The position numbers were made by a program, and so were the translations under genes. DNA of 64,000 nucleotides from Nostoc sp. 'Lobaria pulmonaria (5183) cyanobiont'. Its GTDB lineage: Bacteria > Cyanobacteriota > Cyanobacteriia > Cyanobacteriales > Nostocaceae. Below the pieces are notes generated by a model. That model made no database searches. It was not told the origin of the DNA and worked only from the letters and a program-made list of their open reading frames with translations. The DNA lies in NCBI RefSeq assembly GCF_002949795.1, contig NZ_CP026692.1:6742501-6806500 (forward strand), given 5' to 3'. Of the stretch, positions 9,257-18,161 are shown piece after piece (the stretch's first letter is position 1; each line of letters opens with the position of its first letter).

Positions 9257-10127
9257 TTACAGTCTGTAAAACTTGGGCTTTGTTCTGTTGTCCATCTCGT
9301 TCATTAAAAAGAATACTTTCTTCTGGATGAACTAAAGCATAAGCTAATGCATGGAAAGTCATTACATGAGGAATAGAGTTTTGTAATTGTAGAGTAAGGC
9401 GCTCTCGTATTTCTTCCGCAGCCTTGCGATTGAAAGCTAAAATTAATATTTCATTGGGTGCAACACCGCAATGTTTTTGTAAAAATAAAGCTCGATTGAC
9501 CAAAGTTGAAGTTTTGCCACTTCCAGCCCGTGCTACTACTTGTATATGACCTTCCACAGCACCAATTGCTGTTGCTTGCTCAAGGTCAGGTGAGGAATTC
9601 AAGTTGCTTTGTACCCAAGATTGCACATAACTTAACTTTTCAGCTTGGTACTCTTGAAATAATATGTATTCAGTACATTGAGCTTGATAGAACTTATCAA
9701 CATTAAGAAAATCTTGCTCAAACTGGTTTTTTACTTTTTCAAGTAAAACATATTTTTCTGCTTTCCGTTTTTGTGCATCCTTTGCTTCTTGCTCACTTCG
9801 GACTAATTCAAAAATTTCTTGACGAGAAATAGGTGGTGAGATATTGCTAAATTTCCTAAGAAATTGTTCTTTTTTATATCTAAAAATTAATCCATCTCTG
9901 TATTCTATCTCGATTGACATTTCTGATGTTTCTAGTTCATGTACTGCGTAAACTTTTCCTTGAGTATAATATTTCACTCCTGCTATGTTTCGTTTTTGAT
10001 CTTTATATTTAACTTCTTTTTTAAGGCGACTAACTTCTTTTTTATGCAGCAGTCTCCAAAATTTATCGTTATCGCCAATTGCTTTGACAAAGCTTTGAAC
10101 ATTGTCAATCTGTAAATTATTATCCAT
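9186..10127 (-). pseudogene. UvrD/helicase IV-type helicase, N-terminal part before frameshift
   Basis: These 313 residues hold the front of the same helicase. Residues 1-180 are charged, with a likely coiled-coil. Walker A is ARAGSGKTSTLV (GSGKT 202-206) and motif Ia is LAFNRKAAEEIRERL. The frame ends at TGA 9186-9188 shortly after DKNSRFDDG. The next frame resumes as AHFREDWERIVWGGYD, so dropping one C of the CC at 9199-9200 would fuse the two parts into about 955 residues. With no slippery heptamer visible, this looks like a mutation or sequencing error rather than programmed shifting. Confidence 0.85.
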
Positions 10128-10363
10128 ACTCTCTCTGCTTTACTCTTACTCAACTGTTTGCAGCGACTTAAGCACCTATTCTCAGTTTTCCCGCAGACAG
10201 AGCATAATTAACAGCGAAGCAGAAATTATAGAAAGGATAAGGTTAGATTCATCTGCTGTTTCTGTTTTTGTCGTATTGATAGACAACAAAAAAACGGTAG
10301 ATAAGTTTTGTCTTCTACCGTTTTTTGAATATTGATTTTTATCTGCGTATTAATAGATTTTAC
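10128..10363. other. intergenic region with a terminator
   Basis: The stretch between the toxin gene and the helicase gene holds the terminator at 10288-10326 and probably the helicase promoter. No gene was seen; an open frame on the plus strand here lacks coding character. Confidence 0.5.
10288..10326 (-). terminator. intrinsic terminator behind the RelE-type pair
   Basis: CGGTAGA and TCTACCG arms flanked by A and T runs enclose a 12-base loop about 40 bp after the toxin stop. Both strands end in a T run, so it can work in either direction. The stem sequence is shared with the clpC terminator at 10919-10955. Confidence 0.85.
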
Positions 10364-10633
10364 CTAGTAAACATCATCGTGACTACCAATATCTACAAAC
10401 ACAGCATCCCCATCATCTGTAAAGTAAAAAACTACTCTTTCGTCATAATCTATACTAAAACTCCATAAGTCTTTAAGCTTACCTGACAATTTGTGAGTTT
10501 TCAAACCCTGTTCAAATGGATCTGCTGTAAACTGCTCCAACTTTTGCCAAAACCGTGTTTCTAAATCTACATTCCTTTGAATTCGCTTTTTAAAAGCACG
10601 TTTAAATGAAGAATTGAAACTTACTTTTAACAT
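10364..10633 (-). CDS. RelE/YafQ-type mRNA interferase toxin
   Basis: This is an 89- to 90-residue RelE/ParE-superfamily toxin. The N-terminal FNSSFKRAFKKRIQRN helix pair is followed by KLSGKLKDLWSFSIDYDERVVF and the C-terminal DIGSHDDVY, which matches the active-site tail of YafQ/RelE-type ribonucleases (His near the end). ATG 10633 overlaps the antitoxin TGA by one base (TGATG); a GTG three bases upstream is also possible. It is the second gene of a two-gene operon ending at the terminator near 10300. Confidence 0.9.
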   Translation of the reverse strand: MLKVSFNSSFKRAFKKRIQRNVDLETRFWQKLEQFTADPFEQGLKTHKLSGKLKDLWSFSIDYDERVVFYFTDDGDAVFVDIGSHDDVY

Positions 10634-10839
10634 CACTCTTCTATCAATTGTCTCAGTTCATCGATATTCGAGGAAAACTTTAGTTCATTATTTTGCTGTT
10701 CTACTTGCGCCGCCTGAAAATTTTGATAAATCTCTTCACGCCTTTCTTCTCGTAGATATTGCTGCAATAACAGTTGAATTTCTAACTTTTCTTCGCTGGA
10801 AAGACTTTTAATTGCTTCAACTACATCACTGAAGGTCAT
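10633..10839 (-). CDS. antitoxin partner of the RelE-type toxin
   Basis: The 68-residue protein is small, acidic and mostly helical (MTFSDVVEAIKSLSSEEKLE, then QQYLREERREEIYQNF). This fits a cyanobacterial antitoxin type found directly ahead of RelE-like toxins. The N-terminal part resembles a short DNA-binding or dimerisation helix set and the C-terminal part (SSNIDELRQLIEE) probably wraps the toxin. Its stop overlaps the toxin start, and the assignment rests mainly on this position. Confidence 0.85.
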   Translation of the reverse strand: MTFSDVVEAIKSLSSEEKLEIQLLLQQYLREERREEIYQNFQAAQVEQQNNELKFSSNIDELRQLIEE

Positions 10840-10918
10840 AATCTAGAACACCTTTTAGTGCTTGTCCGATCAATGTAACATGGTAACAATTTAGTGAACG
10901 ATATACTACCGCAGACCG

Positions 10919-10955
10919 AAAAAACGGTAGAGCAATAAATACTCTACCGTTTTCT
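10919..10955 (-). terminator. intrinsic terminator of clpC
   Basis: Perfect 12-base arms (AAAACGGTAGAG and complement) enclose a 9-base loop, about 40 bp after the clpC stop, with T runs on the minus strand. The stem is nearly identical to the terminator at 10288-10326. Confidence 0.88.
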
Positions 10956-10993
10956 AATTTTCTATTTGAGATTCAAATCCCAAATTCTAAATC

Positions 10994-13462
10994 TTACTCA
11001 ACACCTTGGGGTAACAATTCCCGACGCTGTTGAGAACTAACTTGCACAACGCCATTTTCATCCACATCAACAAGGGCAGTATCGCCATCCTTAATGCGAC
11101 CAGACAGAATTTCTTCTGCTAGGCTATCTTCTAACAGACGCATAATTGCCCGACGTAATGGCCTCGCGCCGTAGCTGGGACTGTAACCTTCTTGGATCAA
11201 ACGATCCTTGAAGCGGTCTGTGACTTCTAAGGTGATACCCTTTTCAGTCAGACGACCAAATACTTCCTTGAGCATAATTTCGGCGATTTGGGTCACTTCA
11301 GGCTTGTTCAACTGACGGAAGACGATAATTTCATCGAGTCGATTGAGGAACTCTGGACGGAAGTACTGCTTGAGTTCTTCGTTCACCAAAGAGCGAATCC
11401 GGTTGTAAGTTGACTCGCTGGCATCTTCGGAGAATTCAAAGCCGATACCGCTACCGCCTTTTTCAATTACCTTAGAACCAATATTGGAAGTTAAAATCAG
11501 CAAGGTGTTCTTGAAGTCCACCGTGCGACCTTTTGCATCAGTTAACCGACCGTCTTCCAAAATTTGCAGCAGCATATTGAATACATCGGGGTGTGCTTTC
11601 TCGATTTCGTCGAACAACACCACGGTGTAAGGACGCCGCCGCACGGCTTCGGTCAGCTGACCACCTTCGTTATAACCAACATAACCTGGAGGCGAACCAA
11701 TCAGCTTGCTGACGGTGTGACGCTCCATGTATTCGGACATATCTAAGCGAATCATTGCTTCTTCGGAACCGAAGAAGTAAGCAGCCAAAGACTTCGCCAA
11801 CTCGGTTTTACCAACACCAGTAGGCCCAGAGAAGACAAAGCTAGCTATGGGTCGATTGGGATTTTTCAAACCGACACGAGCGCGACGAATTGCTCGTGAA
11901 ACTGCCCTCACAGCTTCATCCTGACCAATTAAACGCTGATGCAAGGTGTCTTCCATGTGCAGCAGCTTTTCAGATTCCGATTCGGTGAGTTTGTTCACCG
12001 GTACCCCAGTCCAAGAAGCGACAATGTGGGCAATGTCTTCTTCTGTAACTACAGGTTCTTCACCTTCAGTGCCAGTTGCATTGGTCTTGCTTTGAGCGAT
12101 CGCCCGGATTTCGGCTTTGATTTCCATCTCGCGATCGCGCAGTTCTCCAGCTTTGTCAAAGTCTTGGGAGCGCACCGCGTCATCTTTTTCTTTTAATATC
12201 TGACGCAGTTCTTTGTCTAACTCCTTGGCTGCGGGTGGCAGTTGGGAGTTAATCAAGCGCACCCTAGAACCAGCTTCATCAACTAAGTCGATGGCTTTGT
12301 CTGGGAGGTAGCGATCGCTAATGTAACGGTCTGATAGCTTCGCCGCCGCCACCAATGCTTCGTCGGAGATTTTCAGTTTGTGGTGTTGCTCGTAGCGTTC
12401 GCGCAGACCATACAAAATTTCAATTGTTTCATCAACTGTAGGTTCACCAACCATCACTGGTTGGAAACGCCGCTCTAGTGCTGCATCTCGCTCGATGTGC
12501 TTCCGGTATTCATCTAGGGTTGTAGCTCCGATGCACTGCAACTCACCTCTTGCCAAAGCTGGCTTGAGGATATTAGCTGCGTCAATAGCACCTTCTGCCG
12601 CACCTGCACCAATTAAGGTGTGTACCTCATCAATCACGAGAATGACATTACCCGCAGAGCGGATTTCATCCATGATTTTTTTCAAGCGTTCTTCAAATTC
12701 ACCCCGATACTTGGTTCCTGCTACGAGCAAACCAATATCCAGCGTGACGACGCGTTTATCTTCGAGGATGTCAGGGATATCTTTAGTAGCAATGCGTGAA
12801 GCTAAACCTTCAGCGATCGCAGTTTTACCAACCCCTGGTTCCCCAATCAGCACTGGGTTATTTTTAGTTCGGCGACCCAATATCTGAATCACCCGCTCAA
12901 TTTCCTTGGCCCGTCCCACCACCGGATCGAGCTTATTGTCTATTGCCATCTGGGTCAGGTTTGAGCCAAATTCATCCAGAGTCGGGGTTTTTGTGCGCCC
13001 GGATGAACCGCCTGGTGAAACTTCGGCAGTTTCTCCCAACATGCGGATGACTTGGGTTCTTACCTTAGATAGATCCACACCGAGGTTTTCTAGCACCCTG
13101 GCTGCTACGCCTTCCCCTTCGCGGATTAGGCCCAACAGCAGATGCTCGGTGCCAATGTAGTTATGCCCCAGTTGGCGTGCTTCTTCCAAGGAGAGTTCTA
13201 GAACTCGCTTTGCCCGTGGCGTAAACGGAATTTCCACGGCAACAAAGCCTGATCCCCGTCCTATAATTTTTTCAACTTCAATTCGGGCATCTTTGAGATT
13301 GACGCCCATTGATTTCAGCACCTTGGCAGCCACTCCAGTGCCTTCGCCAATCAGACCCAAGAGGATCTGCTCGGTTCCGACAAAGTTGTGACCTAAACGG
13401 CGGGCCTCTTCTTGGGCCAGCATGATTACCTTAATGGCTTTTTCTGTGAAGCGCTCAAACAT
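10994..13462 (-). CDS. clpC: ATP-dependent Clp protease ATP-binding subunit ClpC
   Basis: This 822-residue Hsp100 unfoldase feeds substrates to ClpP. In order it shows the double Clp-N repeat (MFERFTEKAIKVIMLAQEEA at 1-20, a second copy near 80), Walker A of D1 GEPGVGKTAIAEG near 205, Walker B VILVIDEVH, a UVR-type middle coiled coil near 425-460 (KDDAVRSQDFDKAGELRDRE), Walker A of D2 GPTGVGKTELAK near 547 and the sensor region GYSPSYGARPLRRAI near 775. Length and motifs match the ClpC of cyanobacteria and chloroplasts, which is generally essential. It has its own terminator and an AT-rich upstream region. Confidence 0.98.
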   Translation of the reverse strand: MFERFTEKAIKVIMLAQEEARRLGHNFVGTEQILLGLIGEGTGVAAKVLKSMGVNLKDARIEVEKIIGRGSGFVAVEIPFTPRAKRVLELSLEEARQLGHNYIGTEHLLLGLIREGEGVAARVLENLGVDLSKVRTQVIRMLGETAEVSPGGSSGRTKTPTLDEFGSNLTQMAIDNKLDPVVGRAKEIERVIQILGRRTKNNPVLIGEPGVGKTAIAEGLASRIATKDIPDILEDKRVVTLDIGLLVAGTKYRGEFEERLKKIMDEIRSAGNVILVIDEVHTLIGAGAAEGAIDAANILKPALARGELQCIGATTLDEYRKHIERDAALERRFQPVMVGEPTVDETIEILYGLRERYEQHHKLKISDEALVAAAKLSDRYISDRYLPDKAIDLVDEAGSRVRLINSQLPPAAKELDKELRQILKEKDDAVRSQDFDKAGELRDREMEIKAEIRAIAQSKTNATGTEGEEPVVTEEDIAHIVASWTGVPVNKLTESESEKLLHMEDTLHQRLIGQDEAVRAVSRAIRRARVGLKNPNRPIASFVFSGPTGVGKTELAKSLAAYFFGSEEAMIRLDMSEYMERHTVSKLIGSPPGYVGYNEGGQLTEAVRRRPYTVVLFDEIEKAHPDVFNMLLQILEDGRLTDAKGRTVDFKNTLLILTSNIGSKVIEKGGSGIGFEFSEDASESTYNRIRSLVNEELKQYFRPEFLNRLDEIIVFRQLNKPEVTQIAEIMLKEVFGRLTEKGITLEVTDRFKDRLIQEGYSPSYGARPLRRAIMRLLEDSLAEEILSGRIKDGDTALVDVDENGVVQVSSQQRRELLPQGVE

Positions 13463-13940
13463 GGCTTTATCCCATCATCTGCGGTCGTGCCGGTATGCTG
13501 ATTTTAGCACAGGCAAAGCTTTTGGATGCCTGTATAACAGATTATAGACATCCTGAAGCTATGACTTTAGTTGATGGGCTAATTGTTAACTATTGACTAC
13601 TCTTATCTGGCTAGTGTACTGAGGAGCTTTAGTTCACTAGCGTTTTTGGGATTTATTACAAATAGCTGACTGTTTAGATTAAGGGTTTCTTGACTCAATC
13701 CCAAACATTTATATTTAACATATATATTTATTAATATCAAGCAAAAAAAATAAACATAAAATTTACTTATAGCATAAAATTTTTAGATAGAATATTTAAA
13801 TAGAAGTTGGCGTAGCAAAGTTGCATTTTTTTGCTGAGGCCGATCGCCAGCCCCAATAAGGGACTGACAAAAAAAATACCCCTACAAGATTGGATAATTT
13901 ATTTGTTGGAAGTTCCTAATTCAAAATTAATAATGCCCAA
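13463..13940. other. AT-rich intergenic region upstream of clpC
   Basis: About 480 bp between clpC and rimI with long A/T runs, presumably holding the clpC promoter near its 5' end. No RNA gene or protein frame with coding character was seen. The segment 13840-13870 has GC-rich repeats of no clear fold. Confidence 0.5.
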
Positions 13941-14492
13941 CTACTTAAAAAGCAAGTGCCAAGAGGATTTGTCTAGGCGATCGCTGACAATGGAATACCA
14001 CTGGTCTAAAGTTGCTTGAAATTTGGGGTGTTGTAAATCGGGAAGCCAAAGGATTAAAGCGTCTTCATCGTTATCTTGGTAGTAACGCCGCCGCCGCCCC
14101 GCTGTTTTGAAGCCAAATTTTTGATATAAAGATATAGCCCCCAAGTTGGAAGCTCGCACTTCGAGGGTAGCTCGCTCCATTTTGCGATCGCAAGCTGTCT
14201 TAATGAGTGAATATAATAAAGCCGCACCCATTCCTTGACGGTGATATTCGGGATGAACCGCCAAAATTGTAATATGGGCTTCCTCTAAAATTGACCAAAA
14301 GCAACCCATTCCTAGTAGTCTCGAATTAGAGACAGGGGAAAATAAACCCAGTAAATCACTGTTGGGACTGTCCAACTCTCGTTGGTAGCCCTCCATTGTC
14401 CATAGACCACCAAAACAGGCTCGATCTAGTTCCAATAATGCACTCAGATGTTCTGGGGTGAGTAATTTAATTTCTAAGTCTAATGAAATCAC
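13941..14492 (-). CDS. rimI: ribosomal protein S18-alanine N-acetyltransferase
   Basis: This GNAT-family enzyme has 183 residues. The acetyl-CoA-binding motif A is ILAVHPEYHRQGMGAALL (residues about 75-92), followed by the RimI-type ATLEVRASNLGAISLYQKFGF and the basic GRRRRYY. RimI acetylates the N-terminal alanine of ribosomal protein S18. It lies divergent from lysA, 92 bp away. The C-terminal 25 residues after WLPDL extend beyond the usual RimI length and look cyanobacterial. Another GNAT specificity cannot be excluded by eye, though the VRASN..A..LY motif favours RimI. Confidence 0.88.
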   Translation of the reverse strand: MISLDLEIKLLTPEHLSALLELDRACFGGLWTMEGYQRELDSPNSDLLGLFSPVSNSRLLGMGCFWSILEEAHITILAVHPEYHRQGMGAALLYSLIKTACDRKMERATLEVRASNLGAISLYQKFGFKTAGRRRRYYQDNDEDALILWLPDLQHPKFQATLDQWYSIVSDRLDKSSWHLLFK

Positions 14493-14584
14493 ATTTATTG
14501 AATAACGTTACAAACCCTTTGTAAACTGGGAATCGGGAGACGAACTCAAAGCCCGTAATTTGAACAAGGAAAACTTTTATAGTT

Positions 14585-15982
14585 ATGGTATCGACTCACC
14601 CCACTGGGGTTCAACATTCTGGAAGTCAATATTTACCTCAAAGGCACGACACCAGGGCAAATCCATCGCCTAATCAAGAACTTTTACCCTTGACTGCCAG
14701 AGTTCATGATCATGACCTCTTGGAAATTGGTGGGTGTGATGTCACGACCCTAGTTGAGCAGTTTGGTTCACCTTTATATATTTTAGATGAAGAAACCCTA
14801 CGTTCGGCTTGCCAGCAATACCGAGATGCTTTCAAGCAATACTACAAGGGTGAATCTCAAGTATTGTACGCCTCAAAAGCTTGGAATTGTTTAGCAGTTT
14901 GTGCGATCGCCGCATCTGTTGGTTTGGGAATCGATGTAGTTTCCGGGGGAGAACTTTACACCGCCTTGCAAGCGGGTGTTAGTCCTCAGAAAATCTACCT
15001 CCACGGAAATAATAAATCTCGTGAAGAATTAGTTTTAGCGATCGAGTCTGGTGTCACCATTGTGGCGGATAACTGGTATGAATTGCATACCCTTGTCGAA
15101 ATCGCCCAACCTGCTCAACCAATTCGCATCATGCTACGGCTAACTCCCGGTATCGAGTGTCATACCCACGAATATATTCGCACGGGACACTTAGATAGTA
15201 AATTTGGCTTTGATCCCAACGATTTAGATGAAGTCTTTACCTTTGTCAGTCAACAACCGACCCTTAATTGCGTAGGGGTACACGCTCATATTGGTTCCCA
15301 GATTTTTGAGCGTCAACCGCATCAAGATTTGGCTGCTGTCATGGTGCAATGGCTGCGGGATGCCGGGAAGTATGGTTTAAATATTACAGAGTTAAATGTT
15401 GGTGGCGGTTTGGGGATTAAATACACAGAATCAGACGATCCCCCTAGCATTGAAGAGTGGGTAAAGGCGATTTGTGAAGTAATCCAAGCAGCTTGTGCAG
15501 CCGAAAATCTGCCTTTGCCGAAATTACTTAGCGAACCGGGGCGATCGCTAATTGCCACAGCTTGCATTACTGCTTATACTGTTGGTTCATCCAAAGTCAT
15601 CCCAGAAATTCGTACCTACGTGGCAATTGATGGCGGAATGTCTGACAATCCCCGCCCGATTACTTACCAATCAGTTTATCGGGCAGTCGTTGCCAATAAA
15701 ATGTCTTCTCCCCTAAGCCAAACAGTCACAATTGCTGGTAAACATTGTGAATCAGGAGATATTCTGATTAAAAATGCTCTACTCCCAAAAACTGAACCAG
15801 GGGATATTCTCGTAGTTATGGGAACTGGTGCGTACAATTACAGTATGGCATCTAACTACAACCGCTTGCCTCGACCGGCAGCAGTCGTAGTGGCGAATGG
15901 CGAAGCAAATTTAATTTTGCAACGTGAAACTTATGAAGATTTAATTCGACAAGATCGCCTACCAGAAAGACTAAAAAAATAG
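14585..15982 (+). CDS. lysA: diaminopimelate decarboxylase
   Basis: A PLP enzyme of 465 residues that makes L-lysine from meso-diaminopimelate, the last step of the pathway. The PLP lysine is Lys98 in YASKAWN. Other marks are GIDVVSGGELYTALQAG, the HIGSQI motif near 240, the glycine-rich NVGGGLGIKY near 272, EPGRSL near 318 and the C-terminal CESGDIL with GAYNYSMASNYN, where the cysteine and tyrosine complete the site across the dimer. About 40 N-terminal residues extend past the enzyme core, and a later start cannot be ruled out. cdaA follows on the same strand after a heptamer-repeat spacer. Confidence 0.97.
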   Translation: MVSTHPTGVQHSGSQYLPQRHDTRANPSPNQELLPLTARVHDHDLLEIGGCDVTTLVEQFGSPLYILDEETLRSACQQYRDAFKQYYKGESQVLYASKAWNCLAVCAIAASVGLGIDVVSGGELYTALQAGVSPQKIYLHGNNKSREELVLAIESGVTIVADNWYELHTLVEIAQPAQPIRIMLRLTPGIECHTHEYIRTGHLDSKFGFDPNDLDEVFTFVSQQPTLNCVGVHAHIGSQIFERQPHQDLAAVMVQWLRDAGKYGLNITELNVGGGLGIKYTESDDPPSIEEWVKAICEVIQAACAAENLPLPKLLSEPGRSLIATACITAYTVGSSKVIPEIRTYVAIDGGMSDNPRPITYQSVYRAVVANKMSSPLSQTVTIAGKHCESGDILIKNALLPKTEPGDILVVMGTGAYNYSMASNYNRLPRPAAVVVANGEANLILQRETYEDLIRQDRLPERLKK

Positions 15983-16034
15983 TCATTTGTCCTTGAAGTT
16001 CTGATCGCCGGAAACCGCTGCTCAGACTTCTCTG

Positions 16035-16098
16035 TTGGTCATTGGTCATTAGCCAGAAACTAATAACTAATAACTAATGACCAATGACTAATGACCAA
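16035..16098. repeat. heptamer tandem repeat with inverted halves
   Basis: Heptamers such as ACTAATA, ACTAATG and ACCAATG are repeated, and the left part (TTGGTCATTGGTCATTAG) is the reverse complement of the right part, so it can fold. This is a short tandemly repeated repetitive (STRR) sequence of heterocystous cyanobacteria. Confidence 0.8.
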
Positions 16099-16133
16099 CT
16101 GTAAATTAGAGGCAAAAGTTTAATCCAGATGTC

Positions 16134-17057
16134 ATGAGAGATTGGTGGAAGCAATGGCTGACAAACCTGGGGTGGTCACAGTCCTTGCTACTTGGGACTC
16201 TGGATATTGTCTTAGTGCTGGCGCTGACGTACATGATACTAGTTATTATTAGTGAGCGCCGGACACTATGGATGGTGCGGGGATTCATTATCTTAATGCT
16301 AGCCTCAGGACTAAGTGGCAGATTCGGACTACCTCTGCTAAGTTTTGTACTAGAAAAGTTGGTGATTGGTTGTGCTGTGGCGATGGCAGTTGCTCTACAG
16401 TCTGAGTTTCGGCGGTTTTTGGAGCAATTGGGGCGTGGCGAATTCCGCCAGCTGTTTCAACCCGACCGTCTGGCAATCCCCAAATCTGATAGTGTAATTG
16501 ATGAAATTGTTGAGGCTGTTAAAGAATTGTCAAAAAACCGCATTGGAGCTTTACTAATTGTGGAAACCACAGGGCCAATTGATGAGCGAGATTTTTCTGT
16601 GCCAGGGGTAAAGCTAAATGCAGAAGTTTCTAAAGAACTAATCCAGACAATTTTTCAGCCGAAAACTTTGTTACACGATGGAGCGACATTGATTCGTGGC
16701 TCACGGATCGTGTCATCAGGTATAATTTTACCACTTTCGGGACGCACAGCCTCGCGCCAGTTGGGAACACGCCACCGGGCAGCAATGGGAATTACTGAGC
16801 GGGTCGAAAATTGCATTTGTGTCGTTGTCTCTGAAGAAACGGGTTCTATTTCCTTAGCGGAACGGGGAACCCTAAATAGACCGCTGACGATTAGGAAACT
16901 GAAAGAGTCATTAGAGGCTGTTTTGTCTCCATCTGTAGATAGGGAAGCAGTTGCTCCTGGTCTGTTGAGTTTTGTTCGTCGGATAGGTGGGAAGACACTA
17001 GCACTAGTTTCACGTTTACTCAGATTACCATCGACCGCTTCTCGAGATAAAAAATGA
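16134..17057 (+). CDS. cdaA: diadenylate cyclase CdaA
   Basis: This 307-residue membrane enzyme makes cyclic di-AMP from two ATP. Three membrane helices are in the first 90 residues (DIVLVLALTYMILVII; FIILMLASGLSG; LEKLVIGCAVAMAVAL). The DisA_N catalytic domain follows, with DGA at 182-184 (LLHDGATLIRG) and RHRAA at 213-217, both intact. The final 70 residues extend the usual domain. Its stop overlaps the uppS start by four bases, so both proteins are coupled. Cyclic di-AMP controls potassium and osmotic balance; a TrkA-type K+ channel gene lies 1.1 kb downstream on the other strand, an association in place only. Confidence 0.95.
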   Translation: MRDWWKQWLTNLGWSQSLLLGTLDIVLVLALTYMILVIISERRTLWMVRGFIILMLASGLSGRFGLPLLSFVLEKLVIGCAVAMAVALQSEFRRFLEQLGRGEFRQLFQPDRLAIPKSDSVIDEIVEAVKELSKNRIGALLIVETTGPIDERDFSVPGVKLNAEVSKELIQTIFQPKTLLHDGATLIRGSRIVSSGIILPLSGRTASRQLGTRHRAAMGITERVENCICVVVSEETGSISLAERGTLNRPLTIRKLKESLEAVLSPSVDREAVAPGLLSFVRRIGGKTLALVSRLLRLPSTASRDKK

Positions 17058-17803
17058 CAGCACAACAAACTAAACTGCAAGATTTACCTACTGATTTAAA
17101 ACGAGAACTATTGCCGCAGCACGTGGCGGTGATTATGGATGGTAATGGTCGATGGGCTAAACGTCAGGGTCTACCCCGAATTATGGGTCATAAGCGAGGA
17201 GTAGATGCTCTTAAGGATTTACTTCGCTGTTGTCAGGATTGGGGAATTCAGGCACTGACAGCTTATGCTTTTTCAACGGAGAATTGGAAAAGACCGCAGG
17301 AAGAAGTAGATTTTTTGATGACTCTATTTCAAAGAGTTTTGCGCCAAGAACTGCGGGAAATGGTAGAAGAGAATGTTCAAATTAAGTTTGTAGGGAATTT
17401 GCAAGACCTACCGCGATCGCTCCAACAAGAAATTTCCCGGTCAATGGAAGAAACTAAGGATAATCGCGGTATCCGGTTTTCGGTAGCAACTAATTATGGC
17501 GGACGGCAAGAAATTTTACAAGCTTGTCAGGCGATCGCAAAACAAGTTCAACAAGGTGTGTTACAACCTGATGAAATTGATGAACAGGTATTTGAGAGCC
17601 ACTTGTACACAGCGGGAATTACTGACCCAGATTTATTAATTCGCACCAGTGGAGAAATGCGCCTCTCAAATTTCCTGCTCTGGCAAATGGCTTATGGAGA
17701 AATTTACATCACCGATGCTCTTTGGCCCGATTTTGACCGGGCTGAATTTCACCGCGCCTTGTGTGCTTACCAGCAACGGGAACGGCGGTTTGGGAAAGTC
17801 TAA
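17054..17803 (+). CDS. uppS: isoprenyl (undecaprenyl) diphosphate synthase
   Basis: A cis-prenyltransferase of 249 residues that makes the C55 lipid carrier for wall and surface polysaccharide. The catalytic Asp29 sits in VIMDGNGRWAKRQGLPR, followed by GHKRGVDALK, AYAFSTENWKRP and the C-terminal DLLIRTSGEMRLSNFLLWQ, the family's signature region with active-site Arg and Ser. Translation is coupled to cdaA through ATGA. A 98-residue frame overlapping its 3' end in another phase is not a gene. Confidence 0.97.
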   Translation: MTAQQTKLQDLPTDLKRELLPQHVAVIMDGNGRWAKRQGLPRIMGHKRGVDALKDLLRCCQDWGIQALTAYAFSTENWKRPQEEVDFLMTLFQRVLRQELREMVEENVQIKFVGNLQDLPRSLQQEISRSMEETKDNRGIRFSVATNYGGRQEILQACQAIAKQVQQGVLQPDEIDEQVFESHLYTAGITDPDLLIRTSGEMRLSNFLLWQMAYGEIYITDALWPDFDRAEFHRALCAYQQRERRFGKV

Positions 17804-18161
17804 AATTTCGCATCAAGCTTACTCAAAAAATCTCAGACTGAGCCAAGCCAGATTGTCTAGCAATGTAATCCGCAATTTACTTGATATCTTGAATTGCGGG
17901 TTCTGTGAGGCGAAATCGTGGGGTCATGCTTCGTCGGATTGGTAAGATGTAAGCCCAAGAATATGCGATCGCTCATCTCACCCTTTCTCCATTGGTGGGT
18001 AAAGCCTTAATTTCTAATTTCAGGCATTTGTTGGTAGCATATTTTACAATTTTTGAAAAGGCGATCGCTAAAGTAAGTTTTGTTGCATGATATTATACTA
18101 TATAATTAAGCAATTACACTAGAAAATCTTGAGATAAAAAAGTAATTGAGGAAAAATAAAA
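17804..18161. other. intergenic region between uppS and the K+ channel gene
   Basis: Convergent genes end here. A hairpin with eight-base arms (CCGCAATT and complement) spans 17870-17899 with no T run. The rest, including one HIP1 site at about 17966, shows no gene. Confidence 0.5.

Noticed and set aside
17870..17899. Hairpin CCGCAATT...AATTGCGG as uppS terminator
   Set aside because: No T run follows on either strand, so it is not listed as a terminator.
17649..17945. 98-codon frame overlapping the 3' end of uppS
   Set aside because: Shadow of uppS in another phase, without family similarity.
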